Position numbers and translations under genes: made by a program. Source: an uncultured bacterium (GTDB taxonomy: Bacteria; Actinomycetota; Coriobacteriia; Coriobacteriales; Coriobacteriaceae). From it: a stretch of 30,489 bases of DNA. The notes beneath the pieces were generated by a model, which was not told the origin of the DNA, made no database searches, and was given only the letters and a program-made list of their open reading frames with translations. The stretch is from NCBI GenBank assembly GCA_905215815.1, contig CAJMRN010000014.1, positions 1-30,489 of the forward strand. The letters run 5' to 3'. Shown in pieces: positions 5,583-14,361 of the stretch; the first letter of the stretch is position 1, and each line of letters starts with the position of its first letter.

Positions 5583-7943
5583 CTAAACGCGGCGCTTAAG
5601 CTGAGCCCCACCCTCGCCAGGCATCAGACGGCGCGCATCATAGACCGAGTCGACACTGCTGATGGATGCCAGTAGCGGATCCAAACCGCTCGCATCCGAA
5701 ATCTCGACCATAAAGCGCAGAGTCGCAATACCCTCGCGGTTGGTCGAGGTGGCGGCGGACAGGATGTTGCCGCCTGCATCGCCAATGGCGATGGTGACGT
5801 CCTTGAGCAGGCCCATACGATCCAGGCACTCGACCACAATCTCGACCTGGAAAAGCGTATCGGCAGCACCATCCCACTCCACGTCAATCATGCGCTCGGG
5901 GTGCTCCATAAGGCCCTTGACGTTGGGACAGTTGGCGCGATGCACCGAGACGCCTCGGCCGCGCGTGATGAAGCCGACGATATCGTCGCCCGTCACCGGA
6001 TTGCAGCAATGCGCCAGACGGACCAGCAGACCGCTGTTGCTCTCGCCCTTGACGATAATGCCGTTACTTGCGCTCTTGCCACGCTTTTGCGGCTTGCGGT
6101 TGGAGCCACGGGCAGGCTGCTTGACGACCTCGGCAATGGCTTCGGTCTTGGTGAGCTGCTCCTCGGGCTTGGGATCCAAGATTTGCTCGACCTTGTTGCC
6201 CACGGCACGTGGGGCGACTTTGCCCGCGCCAACGGCTGCGAACAGGTCCTCGAGCTGCTTGTAGTTAAACTGCTCCGCCACGGCATTAAGCGCACGCGTG
6301 GATCGCGGCGTAGAGATGCCATACCCGCGCTTGCGCAGGTCCTTAGCCAGTATATCGCGGCCGGCAGCAGCGTCATCGTCTTTGGTCGCGGCGGCGAAGT
6401 AACGGCGAATCTTTGACTTGGCCGAAGGCGTCTTGACGATCTTGAGCCAATCGCGCGACGGCTTAGAGCTCTTGTTAGTCAGAATCTCGACACGGTCACC
6501 CGTCTTGATCTCGTGCGTAAGCGGCGCCACCGCACCGTTGATCTTGGCGCCGACGCAGTGGTTGCCAACCTCGGTATGAACGGCGTAGGCAAAGTCGAGC
6601 GGTGTAGAGCCGGCACGAAGCGCCATGACCTCGCCCTTGGGCGTAAAGACAAAAATCTCCTGGTCAAACAAGTCGACCTTCAGCGAGTGCAGGTACTCCT
6701 TGGCATCGGTGATCTCGTCAGACGCCGCCCAGTCGAGTGAGTGCTTGAGCCAGTTAATCTGATCGTCCAGACGTTGCGCATCGCTGGTCTTGGAGGCAGA
6801 CGATCCACCCGACTTCTTGTACAGCCAGTGGGCGGCGATACCGTACTCTGCCTGCTCGTGCATCTCGTAGGTTCGAATCTGAATCTCGAGCGGACGGGCC
6901 GTGGGGCCGATAACCGTCGTATGGAGCGACTGGTAGTTATTAACCTTGGGCATGGCGATATAGTCTTTAAAACGACCGGGCATGGGATGCCACAAGGTAT
7001 GCACGGCACCAAGCGTGGAATAGCAATCGCGCACCGAATGAGTGATGACGCGCAGCGCCACCAGGTCGTAAATCTCGGAGAACTCCTTGCCCTTGCGCTT
7101 CATCTTTTGATAGATGGACCAATAGTGCTTGGAACGACCGTTGATCTGAAAGCCCTCAAGACCAATGCGATTGAGCTCATCGGTGAGCGTCTTGATGGTC
7201 TCGGCCAGATAACGCTCGCGAACCTCGCGCGACTCGGCTACCATGCGCGCGATGCGCTGGTAGGCATCGGGCTCCAAGTAGAAGAAGGACAGGTCCTCGA
7301 GCTCCCACTTGATAGAGCTCATGCCCAGGCGGTCGGCCAGAGGCGCGTATACGTCCATGGTCTCGCGCGCCTTAAACAGACGGCGGTCCTCGCGCAGGGC
7401 GGCAAGCGTGCGCATGTTATGCAGGCGGTCGGCGAGTTTGACGATGATGACGCGGATGTCCTTGGACATGGCGAGGAACATCTTGCGCAGCGTGAGGGCC
7501 TGCTTCTCGTCCATGCTGTCGACTTCGATGTTGGTGAGCTTAGTCACGCCGTCGACGAGCTCGGCCACGGTTTCGCCAAACAGACCCGAAACATCGGTGA
7601 GCGAGGTCTCGGTGTCCTCGACGGTATCGTGCAGCAACGCGGCGCACACCACATCGCAGTCCATCTTGAGGTCGGCCAGAATGATAGCTACCTCGACGGG
7701 ATGGTTAATGTACATCTCACCCGAGCGCCGCTTTTGGTTACAGTGCTTCTCGGCGGCAAAGCAGTAGGCCTGCTCCACCTTGGAGAAGTCGTCCTCATTC
7801 ATATATTTGAGGCACAGACGCTCCAGCTTGTCGTAGCTGTCCGCCATAATCTCGGGCGGCAGCTCATCGGCATGCTTATAGTGCTCCATCTCCGAAAAAG
7901 GCTGGAGGGTGGAATCATGGGCGGTACGGGCTGCGGCATCCAT
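5583..7943 (-). CDS. rel: Bifunctional (p)ppGpp synthetase/hydrolase Rel
   Basis: This stringent-response enzyme makes and degrades (p)ppGpp and is regulated on stalled ribosomes. The 786-residue product has the full long-RSH layout. The HD hydrolase domain has His105-Asp106 in LLHDTVED. The synthetase domain carries GRFKDYIA, the RxKD motif typical of bifunctional Rel/SpoT enzymes rather than the EFDD of RelA. A TGS domain (IFVFTPKGEV), a Cys-rich linker (AHCCNPV...HRANCPN) and a C-terminal ACT domain follow. Both activities look intact. Only 15 bases separate it from the recJ stop, so they are probably one transcript. The start has GGGGAAGGGG upstream. Confidence 0.95.
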   Translation of the reverse strand: MDAAARTAHDSTLQPFSEMEHYKHADELPPEIMADSYDKLERLCLKYMNEDDFSKVEQAYCFAAEKHCNQKRRSGEMYINHPVEVAIILADLKMDCDVVCAALLHDTVEDTETSLTDVSGLFGETVAELVDGVTKLTNIEVDSMDEKQALTLRKMFLAMSKDIRVIIVKLADRLHNMRTLAALREDRRLFKARETMDVYAPLADRLGMSSIKWELEDLSFFYLEPDAYQRIARMVAESREVRERYLAETIKTLTDELNRIGLEGFQINGRSKHYWSIYQKMKRKGKEFSEIYDLVALRVITHSVRDCYSTLGAVHTLWHPMPGRFKDYIAMPKVNNYQSLHTTVIGPTARPLEIQIRTYEMHEQAEYGIAAHWLYKKSGGSSASKTSDAQRLDDQINWLKHSLDWAASDEITDAKEYLHSLKVDLFDQEIFVFTPKGEVMALRAGSTPLDFAYAVHTEVGNHCVGAKINGAVAPLTHEIKTGDRVEILTNKSSKPSRDWLKIVKTPSAKSKIRRYFAAATKDDDAAAGRDILAKDLRKRGYGISTPRSTRALNAVAEQFNYKQLEDLFAAVGAGKVAPRAVGNKVEQILDPKPEEQLTKTEAIAEVVKQPARGSNRKPQKRGKSASNGIIVKGESNSGLLVRLAHCCNPVTGDDIVGFITRGRGVSVHRANCPNVKGLMEHPERMIDVEWDGAADTLFQVEIVVECLDRMGLLKDVTIAIGDAGGNILSAATSTNREGIATLRFMVEISDASGLDPLLASISSVDSVYDARRLMPGEGGAQLKRRV

Positions 7944-7958
7944 CGAGGTCCCCTTCCC

Positions 7959-10900
7959 CTAGGCCCGCGGTACGATCGGGCGGTTAACTTTGGCTAGCAT
8001 ATCAGAAGCGCACGAATCGAGAGCCCAACTCCGGAAAGCCGAGAACTCCATGCGCGAGCGCAAGCCCTCCAAATAGCGAATTGACCTGCTCAATTGCACG
8101 CGGCCGGGGTTTTCAGTCATCGCGATGCGACGGGTGTCATCAAACCCCGAAACGCGACAGAAACCAAGCTCTTCGAAGATTCCCAGGCCGCTTTCCACCG
8201 AGCGCTCGTCGACCGGCGTGCGAGCATCGATGGCAAGACACATCTGCGCGATGTCGATATCGCTCGCGCTAAAGGAATCGTCCCCGGTCTTGCCGCGGTT
8301 GGAGCGCCACATGGTCTGCAGCGCGCGATAGAGCGTTACGAGCTCGTCGCGCTCGGGCGCATAGCAGTCGAGTAGGCGCTCGTTAATACGGGCGTCGCGC
8401 GACGAATAGAGCAGATGGATCACGGCGGGCTGGCCATCTCGACCGGCACGGCCACTCATCTGGTTAAACTCAATCGCACCAAACGGCATGTGGTAGAGCA
8501 CGACATGACGGATATCGGGCAGGTTGACGCCCTCGCCGAAGGCCGAAGTTGAAACGATGCAGCTGAGACTTCCGTCTCTAAAGGCTTCCTCAACACGGCG
8601 GCGATCGGAGCGCGCAAGCCCGGCGTTATAGAACGCAATATGGGTCGCACAGTCGGGCACGCGTTTGCGCAACGTCTTGGCGAGCGCCACGGACTGGTCG
8701 CGCGAGTTCACGTAGATAACAGTCTTCTCCCCCGTCGCCACGATCGACACCAGGCGATTTTCGCGGCTCGCAAGGTCACGGTCGTCCTCGAGTTGTAGGT
8801 TCTCGCGAACGGTCTCGTCGACCACCGTCCTGGTAATCGGCAATACACGAGCAAGCTCCGCCACGACTGGGGCCGTCGCGGTAGCCGTTGCCGCCATGAC
8901 AACGGGATCGCCCAGGGCTTTGAGAATATCGGGCATGTCGAGGTAGGCGCTCCGGTCGCCGCCTTTGGCAAGACCGGCATGGTGTGCCTCATCGATAACG
9001 ACAAAGCCAATACGTCCAGAACGCGCAAAGCGATCACGATGGATAGACAGGAACTCCGGCGTCGTGAGAACGATGCCGGTGCGGCCCGAAGCCAGGCCGG
9101 CAAACACGTCATCGCGCGCCGCCTCCACGGTCTCGCCGGTCAGCACGCCAACGCCAATGCCGAGCGCTGCCATTGTCGAGGAAAGGTGGTAGGCCTGGTC
9201 GGCAACGAGTGCGCGCAGCGGATAGACAAAGATGCTCGCACGCCCGCGAAGGACCGCCTCGCGTGCGGCATGTACATGAAAAATCAGAGACTTGCCGCGA
9301 CCCGTTCCCATAACGGCCAAAACGCTCTGGTGGTCGGCCAGGGCGTCAAGCGCCTCGACCTGTGCGCGGTGCGGCTGGTTCGATCCGATAAAGCTGTGAA
9401 TGAGCGAGCGCGTGAGCTCGGTATAGGAAAGCTGAGCGAGCGTTTCGCGTTTACGCGACTCCAGGCGCAGGCCAGAATCCGCCGGTTGTACGCCGCGGCG
9501 AAGCTCACATGCCGGATCGTCGATATTGGGCGCCGTGGCATCGCGCACCAAGACATCTTTGATCATGAGTTTGGGCTTCACGCGCCCCTGCCAATGCTCG
9601 GCAACGGCCTCGAACACCAAGTCGACGGCGCTGTCGCAATTGATAAGCCTGTCGATCTGCGGTACGCGAAACATGATTGCCGGCACGCTCGCGGCTCCAT
9701 CCGTCGCCACGAAGCGCATGTGCTCGCCGGTCTTACCCACCACGGCGCGATCACACATCGTCACGCCCTCGGCAGCCAGCAGCGGCACCTTATTACCCTG
9801 GCCAAACGGCTCAAGGCGGGAAATCTGCTCGATGGTCTCGATATTCAATTCGGAAAGGTCGACCGTGGCGGCAACCTCGTCGGTGTCCTCAAAGTCCTCG
9901 GCGGGAAGCTCGGACAACACGGCGGAAAGACGTCGACGAAACTCATCGAGCTTAGATGCCTCGATGGTAACGCCCACCGCACCGGCATGCCCGCCGCGGC
10001 GAATCAGCAGGTCGGAGCAGCGTTCTACGGCCTCGAACAGGTTGACTTTGCCTACCGAGCGGCCCGACCCACGTGCTATACCGTCCTCGATAGAGAAAAG
10101 CAGCGCCGGCACGTGATATCGGTTGGTGAGGCGGCTCGCCACGATGCCCTTAACGCCCTCGTGCCAACCTTCGCCGCCCACGACAATCGCGCGCCCGCCA
10201 TCATAGGTCTCCTCGACCTTTGCCATGGCATCGCGCGTGAGCTCCGCCTCGATCTCGCGACGCTGACGGTTGATCTCCTCGAGCTCGGCCGCCAGCGCGC
10301 TTGCCTCGATAGGATCGCGGGCAAGCAGCAGGTCGAGCGCCAGCTTGGGATCGGCCATGCGGCCGGCGGCGTTTAAGCGGGGAATGAGCGAAAACGACAG
10401 GCCGTCGGCCGTAATGGTAGAAAGGTCGGCCTTGGCAAGTGCGGCAAGCGCGATATAGCCGGGACGGGCCGTCACGCGCATCTGCTGGATGCCCTCGGCG
10501 ACCAGCGCGCGATTCTCGGGCGTGAGCGGCATCATGTCGGACACGGTGCCCAGCGCCGCGACCTCTATCAGCGAACGCCAATACGACGGCTTGCCCAAAC
10601 GCTCACCCAGGACCTGCACCAGCTTGAGCGCCACGCCGGCGCCGGCAAGTTCACGCGAAGGACCCTCATCCTCGAGCTTAGGGTCGGTCAGGGGCACGCC
10701 CTGCGGCACCTGGTCGGACGGCTCATGGTGGTCCGTAACCACCAGATCGATTCCCAGGCTCTCCAGATAGGAGACCTCCTCCTTAGCCGCGATACCGTTA
10801 TCGACGGTCACGATCAGATTGGGTTGGGCAAGCTCGTTAACGCGGTCGAGCGCCGCGCGCGAAAGGCCATAACCCTCGTCAAAGCGGTGCGGAATAAACG

Positions 10901-11246
10901 GTGTGACATTGGCGCCAAACGTTCGCAGCGCCTCGGTCAACAGACAAGTCGACGTAATGCCATCGACGTCAAAATCACCAAAGACGGCGATGCGTTCGCG
11001 GTTGCGGATGGCGTGCTCGACACGATCGGCAACAACCGACATGCCCGGAATGACGAGCGGATCGACCCAGTCGCGATCGAGCGAAGGCGTCAAAAATAGC
11101 TGTCCTTCCTCAATCGAGGCAATGCCGTGCGCAACCATAATGCGCGCCACCAGCCCGGGTATGCCCAGACCAGCCGAAAGTTCCTTTTCGAGCTCGGGAT
11201 TTTGCTGAGCGACCGCCCAGCGATGCGTCGTCTTAAGCGATGACAT
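7959..11246 (-). CDS. recJ: RecJ exonuclease fused to a DEAH-box superfamily 2 helicase
   Basis: The 1095-residue protein has two complete enzymes in tandem. Residues 1-570 are RecJ, the 5'-3' single-strand exonuclease of recombination and repair: DFDVDG 91-96, VDNG 148-151, TDHHE 171-175, LNAAGRM 291-297, the DHHA1 segment with RGGHAGAVG 417-425, and an OB-like region. After a linker (about 570-605), residues 606-1095 form a RecQ-like superfamily 2 helicase: Walker A MGTGRGKS 646-653, DEAH 752-755, ATATAT near 786-791 and QMSGRAGRDG 929-938. The join is in one uninterrupted frame. I chose ATG 11244-11246 because the MSSLKTTHRW start fits RecJ. A GTG at 11289-11291 would add 15 residues. Standard RecJ is 550-800 residues. 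Confidence 0.93.
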   Translation of the reverse strand: MSSLKTTHRWAVAQQNPELEKELSAGLGIPGLVARIMVAHGIASIEEGQLFLTPSLDRDWVDPLVIPGMSVVADRVEHAIRNRERIAVFGDFDVDGITSTCLLTEALRTFGANVTPFIPHRFDEGYGLSRAALDRVNELAQPNLIVTVDNGIAAKEEVSYLESLGIDLVVTDHHEPSDQVPQGVPLTDPKLEDEGPSRELAGAGVALKLVQVLGERLGKPSYWRSLIEVAALGTVSDMMPLTPENRALVAEGIQQMRVTARPGYIALAALAKADLSTITADGLSFSLIPRLNAAGRMADPKLALDLLLARDPIEASALAAELEEINRQRREIEAELTRDAMAKVEETYDGGRAIVVGGEGWHEGVKGIVASRLTNRYHVPALLFSIEDGIARGSGRSVGKVNLFEAVERCSDLLIRRGGHAGAVGVTIEASKLDEFRRRLSAVLSELPAEDFEDTDEVAATVDLSELNIETIEQISRLEPFGQGNKVPLLAAEGVTMCDRAVVGKTGEHMRFVATDGAASVPAIMFRVPQIDRLINCDSAVDLVFEAVAEHWQGRVKPKLMIKDVLVRDATAPNIDDPACELRRGVQPADSGLRLESRKRETLAQLSYTELTRSLIHSFIGSNQPHRAQVEALDALADHQSVLAVMGTGRGKSLIFHVHAAREAVLRGRASIFVYPLRALVADQAYHLSSTMAALGIGVGVLTGETVEAARDDVFAGLASGRTGIVLTTPEFLSIHRDRFARSGRIGFVVIDEAHHAGLAKGGDRSAYLDMPDILKALGDPVVMAATATATAPVVAELARVLPITRTVVDETVRENLQLEDDRDLASRENRLVSIVATGEKTVIYVNSRDQSVALAKTLRKRVPDCATHIAFYNAGLARSDRRRVEEAFRDGSLSCIVSTSAFGEGVNLPDIRHVVLYHMPFGAIEFNQMSGRAGRDGQPAVIHLLYSSRDARINERLLDCYAPERDELVTLYRALQTMWRSNRGKTGDDSFSASDIDIAQMCLAIDARTPVDERSVESGLGIFEELGFCRVSGFDDTRRIAMTENPGRVQLSRSIRYLEGLRSRMEFSAFRSWALDSCASDMLAKVNRPIVPRA

Positions 11247-11337
11247 AGGCGCCCACCCCCGATAGGGGCAGGTCGCCGCGATACCTCTCACGGTTCATAG
11301 CGATGAGTCCTCTGTGTATGCCCGCTTCGGCAGGCAG

Positions 11338-11352
11338 ATCTGTTGAACAGAT
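11338..11352. promoter_or_regulatory. 15-bp perfect dyad at the recJ start site, candidate operator
   Basis: ATCTGTTGAACAGAT is a perfect odd-length dyad centred on 11345. It overlaps the transcription start expected from the TATAAT at 11355-11360. A repressor bound here would block the recJ-rel promoter. It does not match the LexA boxes of Escherichia coli or Bacillus, so its regulator is unknown. Confidence 0.4.
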
Positions 11353-11354
11353 TT

Positions 11355-11360
11355 ATTATA
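11355..11360 (-). promoter_or_regulatory. Candidate -10 element of recJ
   Basis: The minus strand reads exactly TATAAT here, about 110 bases before the recJ ATG. No convincing -35 lies 16-18 bases upstream. The expected start falls in the dyad at 11338-11352. Confidence 0.45.
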
Positions 11361-11522
11361 CCGTGCGGTACGGACGCAGAGCCTCGCAGCACGCCGTGGT
11401 TTCGGTAAACGATGCCGGTAATACCCTCGAAATAATCGATCGTTTCGGCCGCACGGACGCATTCGAGCGTCTAGCATATCCATTCAAAACGGATTCACGA
11501 GCAAAGGGAGTCACAAGAGCAT

Positions 11523-12521
11523 ATGAAGCAATGGGTTGGACTGGGAAAGTTCCTCGCTGGGCATATGCAGGTCATCGTTCCGATTTGCGTAACGCTCGGT
11601 GTGCTCTTTCCCCAGCAGATCGGCATACTCAAGCCCATCGTTCCCGCCCTCTTCGCCTTTATGACGTTCCAAGGCGCGCTCAGTAACACCTTCCACCAGG
11701 TAGCCGAGGTGTTCCGCCGTCCGCTGCACTTGATTTTGGCGCTGCTCGTCTCGGCGGTGCTTATTCCCATTGCAGCTTATACCATGGGGTCGCTGTTCTT
11801 TGGCTCCAACCCCAACCTTGTCTGCGGAATCGTGCTCGAGTACAGCGTACCCGTGGCGGTCACTGCCTTTATGTGGATTAGCATGTTCGGCGGCAACGGC
11901 CCGCTCGCGCTCACCATCATCCTGACGTCCTCGGTTATATCGCCTGTGACGATTCCGCTCACGCTGAAGCTCTTGCTGGGTGCCACCGTCTCGATCGATG
12001 TGCCGAGCATGATGCAGGACATGGCCTTTATGATCGCCATCCCCGCCGTGCTCGGCATCGTGATCAACGAGCTCACACGTGGATGGGGACACGAGAAGCT
12101 CTCCCCCGCGCTCTCGCCCGCCTGCAAGTTCATGATGATGGGCGTTATCGCCTCCAACTCCACCGCCATGAGCGAGTACGTCCTGCACATGAACGCGATA
12201 CGTCTGGAAGTCGCCCTCTTTATTTTGACCTTCGCCATCAGCGGCTTTGTCATCGGTTTTCTGGTCGCCCGTGCACTGCATCTGCCATATAGCGAGACAA
12301 CTACCATGTGCTTTACCTGCGGCATGCGTAACATCTCTTCAGGCGCCGTCATCGCCACGCAGTACTTTCCAGGCGAAGTCGTGTTTCCCGTCATGTGCGG
12401 AACGCTGTTTCAGCAGATACTCGCCTCGCTTATCGGGCATCTCTTTGAGCGTCTGACCGGCGAGGAGCGCGCCGCCCAGCGCAAGCGGGTCGAGGCCGGC
12501 CGCGACGCCATGGCACGCTAA
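11523..12521 (+). CDS. BASS-family (bile acid:sodium symporter) permease
   Basis: This 332-residue inner-membrane protein is almost entirely hydrophobic, with about nine or ten predicted membrane segments. It shows the repeat character of the SBF/BASS fold, including a polar stretch around TAFMWISMFGGNGPL and a second around CGMRNISSGAVIATQYFPGE. BASS members carry organic anions, often with sodium, and the substrate cannot be read from sequence. The C-terminal tail is charged and cytoplasmic. The ATG lies 12 bases after AGGGAG, a long spacing, so initiation may be modest. It is transcribed away from recJ and converges on the GalT-like gene with only 30 bases between them and no clear terminator. 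Confidence 0.85.
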   Translation: MKQWVGLGKFLAGHMQVIVPICVTLGVLFPQQIGILKPIVPALFAFMTFQGALSNTFHQVAEVFRRPLHLILALLVSAVLIPIAAYTMGSLFFGSNPNLVCGIVLEYSVPVAVTAFMWISMFGGNGPLALTIILTSSVISPVTIPLTLKLLLGATVSIDVPSMMQDMAFMIAIPAVLGIVINELTRGWGHEKLSPALSPACKFMMMGVIASNSTAMSEYVLHMNAIRLEVALFILTFAISGFVIGFLVARALHLPYSETTTMCFTCGMRNISSGAVIATQYFPGEVVFPVMCGTLFQQILASLIGHLFERLTGEERAAQRKRVEAGRDAMAR

Positions 12522-12551
12522 ACTGTCCGCATTACACGGGTGTTAGTCTTA

Positions 12552-13349
12552 CTATACGAGCTTTTCCAGATGCGCACGCAGGCGCTCAGCATCGATATCG
12601 AGCGTTGTCTCGGCATTGACCTGGACCAAACGATAACCGACAAAGTAGGGCGAAACCACCCAACGCGGCAGCGCCTTGGCAATGGTCCGACCGCCCAGGT
12701 GATAGAAGAACAAGTTGTACGACTCTGCGCGACCACCGTGGTGCTCGTTCAGGATATAGCGCAGAGCCACCTGGATCGCATCGGCGAAGAGATCTGCCTC
12801 GGCTTGGTCTCTTGTGTCATCGCTGGCGGCAATTCCCTGCGGGGCTGAAACGTTGACCTCAAAGAACCCCATGATCGGTTCGGTTGAGATGTTGGCCGCG
12901 ATTCTCCCCTGTTGCCAGACATTGATGCCTTCGAAATTGGCGGAAGTCAACGAAGCATAGCCGTCTTCCTGCTCCAAACCCACAATCTGCATGTGCGGAT
13001 GAACGAGACTACCGCCCGAGAGAGGACCCTTGTTCTTGTACATGAGCACGCTTCGATACTGCTGCGAATCGATCATCTGCTGCCAGCAATCCAGGGCAAA
13101 CCTCATCACATGGTGGAGTTCATCTGGCTCATAGGTCGCCAGGTCGGCATCGTGATCGGCTGACTCGATCAGCACGGTTTGACGGGTGGCGCGCAGGGTT
13201 TTGAACTTATTCTCGAGCCAGATGCAGTCGCCGTCGCGCCGGATGATATTGGCGAGTCCCTCGGTATCGCAAAAGGGGCACGCGGTGCCAGGGCGCCGGT
13301 TGTCGTCGGGCTTGCCGCTCGCCTGCTGAACGTCAAATACCAGCGCCAC
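12552..13349 (-). CDS. GalT-like / HIT-superfamily protein (DUF4931 type)
   Basis: The 265-residue cytoplasmic protein has a CPFC zinc-binding pair (Cys24, Cys27) and a HPHMQ motif at 117-121. That is the nucleotidyl-transfer His motif of galactose-1-phosphate uridylyltransferases (HPHxQ). It is shorter than GalT and looks like the DUF4931 family, whose substrate is unknown to me. It starts with GTG (13347-13349), three bases after the cutC stop codon. Its Shine-Dalgarno GGAGG lies inside the end of cutC, so the two are translationally coupled. A nucleotide-sugar or nucleotidyl transferase role is inference. Confidence 0.8.
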   Translation of the reverse strand: MALVFDVQQASGKPDDNRRPGTACPFCDTEGLANIIRRDGDCIWLENKFKTLRATRQTVLIESADHDADLATYEPDELHHVMRFALDCWQQMIDSQQYRSVLMYKNKGPLSGGSLVHPHMQIVGLEQEDGYASLTSANFEGINVWQQGRIAANISTEPIMGFFEVNVSAPQGIAASDDTRDQAEADLFADAIQVALRYILNEHHGGRAESYNLFFYHLGGRTIAKALPRWVVSPYFVGYRLVQVNAETTLDIDAERLRAHLEKLV

Positions 13350-13352
13350 GGG

Positions 13353-14030
13353 TTACGCCTCCAGCGGCACGATCTTGGTGCCATGGAGCTCGGAGACGCC
13401 CAATGCCGCCGCCACGGTATCGCGGTTGGCCGTGGAAATGGCGCCGCCGGGAAGGATGGTCAGGCGGTCGCCCGCATACTCGACAAGACGCGATAGGTGC
13501 TCCAGATTGTCCTCGATTGGCGTTCCGGCAGCACCACCATGCGTCAGGATACGCGTGATGCCACAGTCGGCGAGCGTGTCGACAGCATCGATCTGAGCCT
13601 CGGGCGAGAGCTGGTCAAAGGCCATGTGGAAGGTGATGTCAAGGGACTCGCGCTTGCACTCCTCGGTCGCGCAGCCCGCGGCCATCACGAGGGCGCCCAA
13701 CGTAAGCTCGTCGAGCGCCCAGCCGCCGGCACAAGGCTTGCAGCAGCCAAAGACCAAGCCATCGGCGCCGGCGCTCACGGCAAGACCCAAGTCCATCTCC
13801 ATCATGCGCAGCTCGTCCTGGTTGTAGTGAAAGTCACCGCCACGCGGGCGAATCATGCACATCACTCGCGCGTCATGCTCGTGAGCATAGCCGACCGTAG
13901 CGCTGATAACGCCAGCCGAGGGCGTAGTACCACCGACGGCAAGGTTGTCGCACAGCTCGATGCGCCTTGCACCGGCATCAATAGCCGCCGGCACCCGCTC
14001 AAAGTTCTCAGCACAAAACTCGTACAGCAT
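13353..14030 (-). CDS. cutC: CutC family protein
   Basis: The 225-residue TIM-barrel protein belongs to the CutC family, recognised from YEFCAENFE, AGARRIELCDNLAVGG, MIRPRGGDF, TFHMAFD and ILTHGGA. CutC was linked to copper tolerance, but that role is disputed for several bacteria, so the function is uncertain. I chose the ATG at 14028-14030 because GGGGGT lies about 7 nt upstream. A longer in-frame start adds 13 unrelated residues. Coupling to a GalT-like protein suggests a metabolic rather than purely metal-related role. Confidence 0.9.
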   Translation of the reverse strand: MLYEFCAENFERVPAAIDAGARRIELCDNLAVGGTTPSAGVISATVGYAHEHDARVMCMIRPRGGDFHYNQDELRMMEMDLGLAVSAGADGLVFGCCKPCAGGWALDELTLGALVMAAGCATEECKRESLDITFHMAFDQLSPEAQIDAVDTLADCGITRILTHGGAAGTPIEDNLEHLSRLVEYAGDRLTILPGGAISTANRDTVAAALGVSELHGTKIVPLEA

Positions 14031-14088
14031 AGATAGACCCCCAGATGACAAACGTTTTCCGATGGGCATTGTCGCACGCCCCCATGAA

Positions 14089-14153
14089 GTTGCGGTGGAA
14101 TAGGGACTGTTTTGGCCTCTGAAGCTCCCATTTAGTCCCTATTCCACCGCAAC
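14089..14153. repeat. Palindrome with perfect 20-bp arms
   Basis: 14089-14108 and 14134-14153 are perfectly complementary over 20 bp around a 25-nt loop. The arms contain GGAATAGGGACT and AGTCCCTATTCC. The GGGAC/GTCCC core and the following CTGTTT recall the hairpin at 3642-3733. Confidence 0.85.
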
Positions 14154-14203
14154 ATAAAAGGGGCAGAACCAAAGTAACGCCGCAGGCAGAGGACCGACAG
14201 CGA

Positions 14204-14303
14204 GCGGGCGCCAGAGCGAACAAATTGGCATGAAAAGAGGGCGGCATAGACCTTCTGGTCATGCTGCCCTCTTTGAATGACAAGTTGTCGCTCTGGCGCC
14301 CGC
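14204..14303. repeat. 100-nt compound hairpin
   Basis: The outer arms 14204-14219 and 14288-14303 pair perfectly over 16 bp. A middle section pairs with mismatches. An inner stem (14234-14252 with 14257-14274, one bulge and a G-T type mismatch) closes on TTCT. The whole unit can fold almost end to end, as expected for a structured RNA or a REP/MITE-like element. Confidence 0.8.
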
Positions 14304-14317
14304 GCAGCGTCGACTGG

Positions 14318-14341
14318 TCCGCCGTTCGTTAGAACGGCGGA
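14318..14341. repeat. Perfect 10-bp hairpin
   Basis: TCCGCCGTTC and GAACGGCGGA pair perfectly around GTTA. It lies 14 bases after the 100-nt compound hairpin. Confidence 0.7.
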
Positions 14342-14361
14342 ACTGAGGGCAGCGTCGAGCT

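Noticed and set aside
6741..7997. Long plus-strand open frame opposite rel
   Set aside because: It is antisense to a certain gene, has no family resemblance and no ribosome-binding site. Open antisense frames are common in high-GC DNA.
8979..10376. 465-codon plus-strand open frame opposite recJ
   Set aside because: It is antisense to conserved RecJ and helicase motifs and has no recognisable domain.
11303..11686. 127-codon plus-strand frame ahead of the BASS permease
   Set aside because: It overlaps the permease start by more than 160 bases in another frame and has no clear family. The intergenic part looks partly protein-like, but the evidence is too thin.
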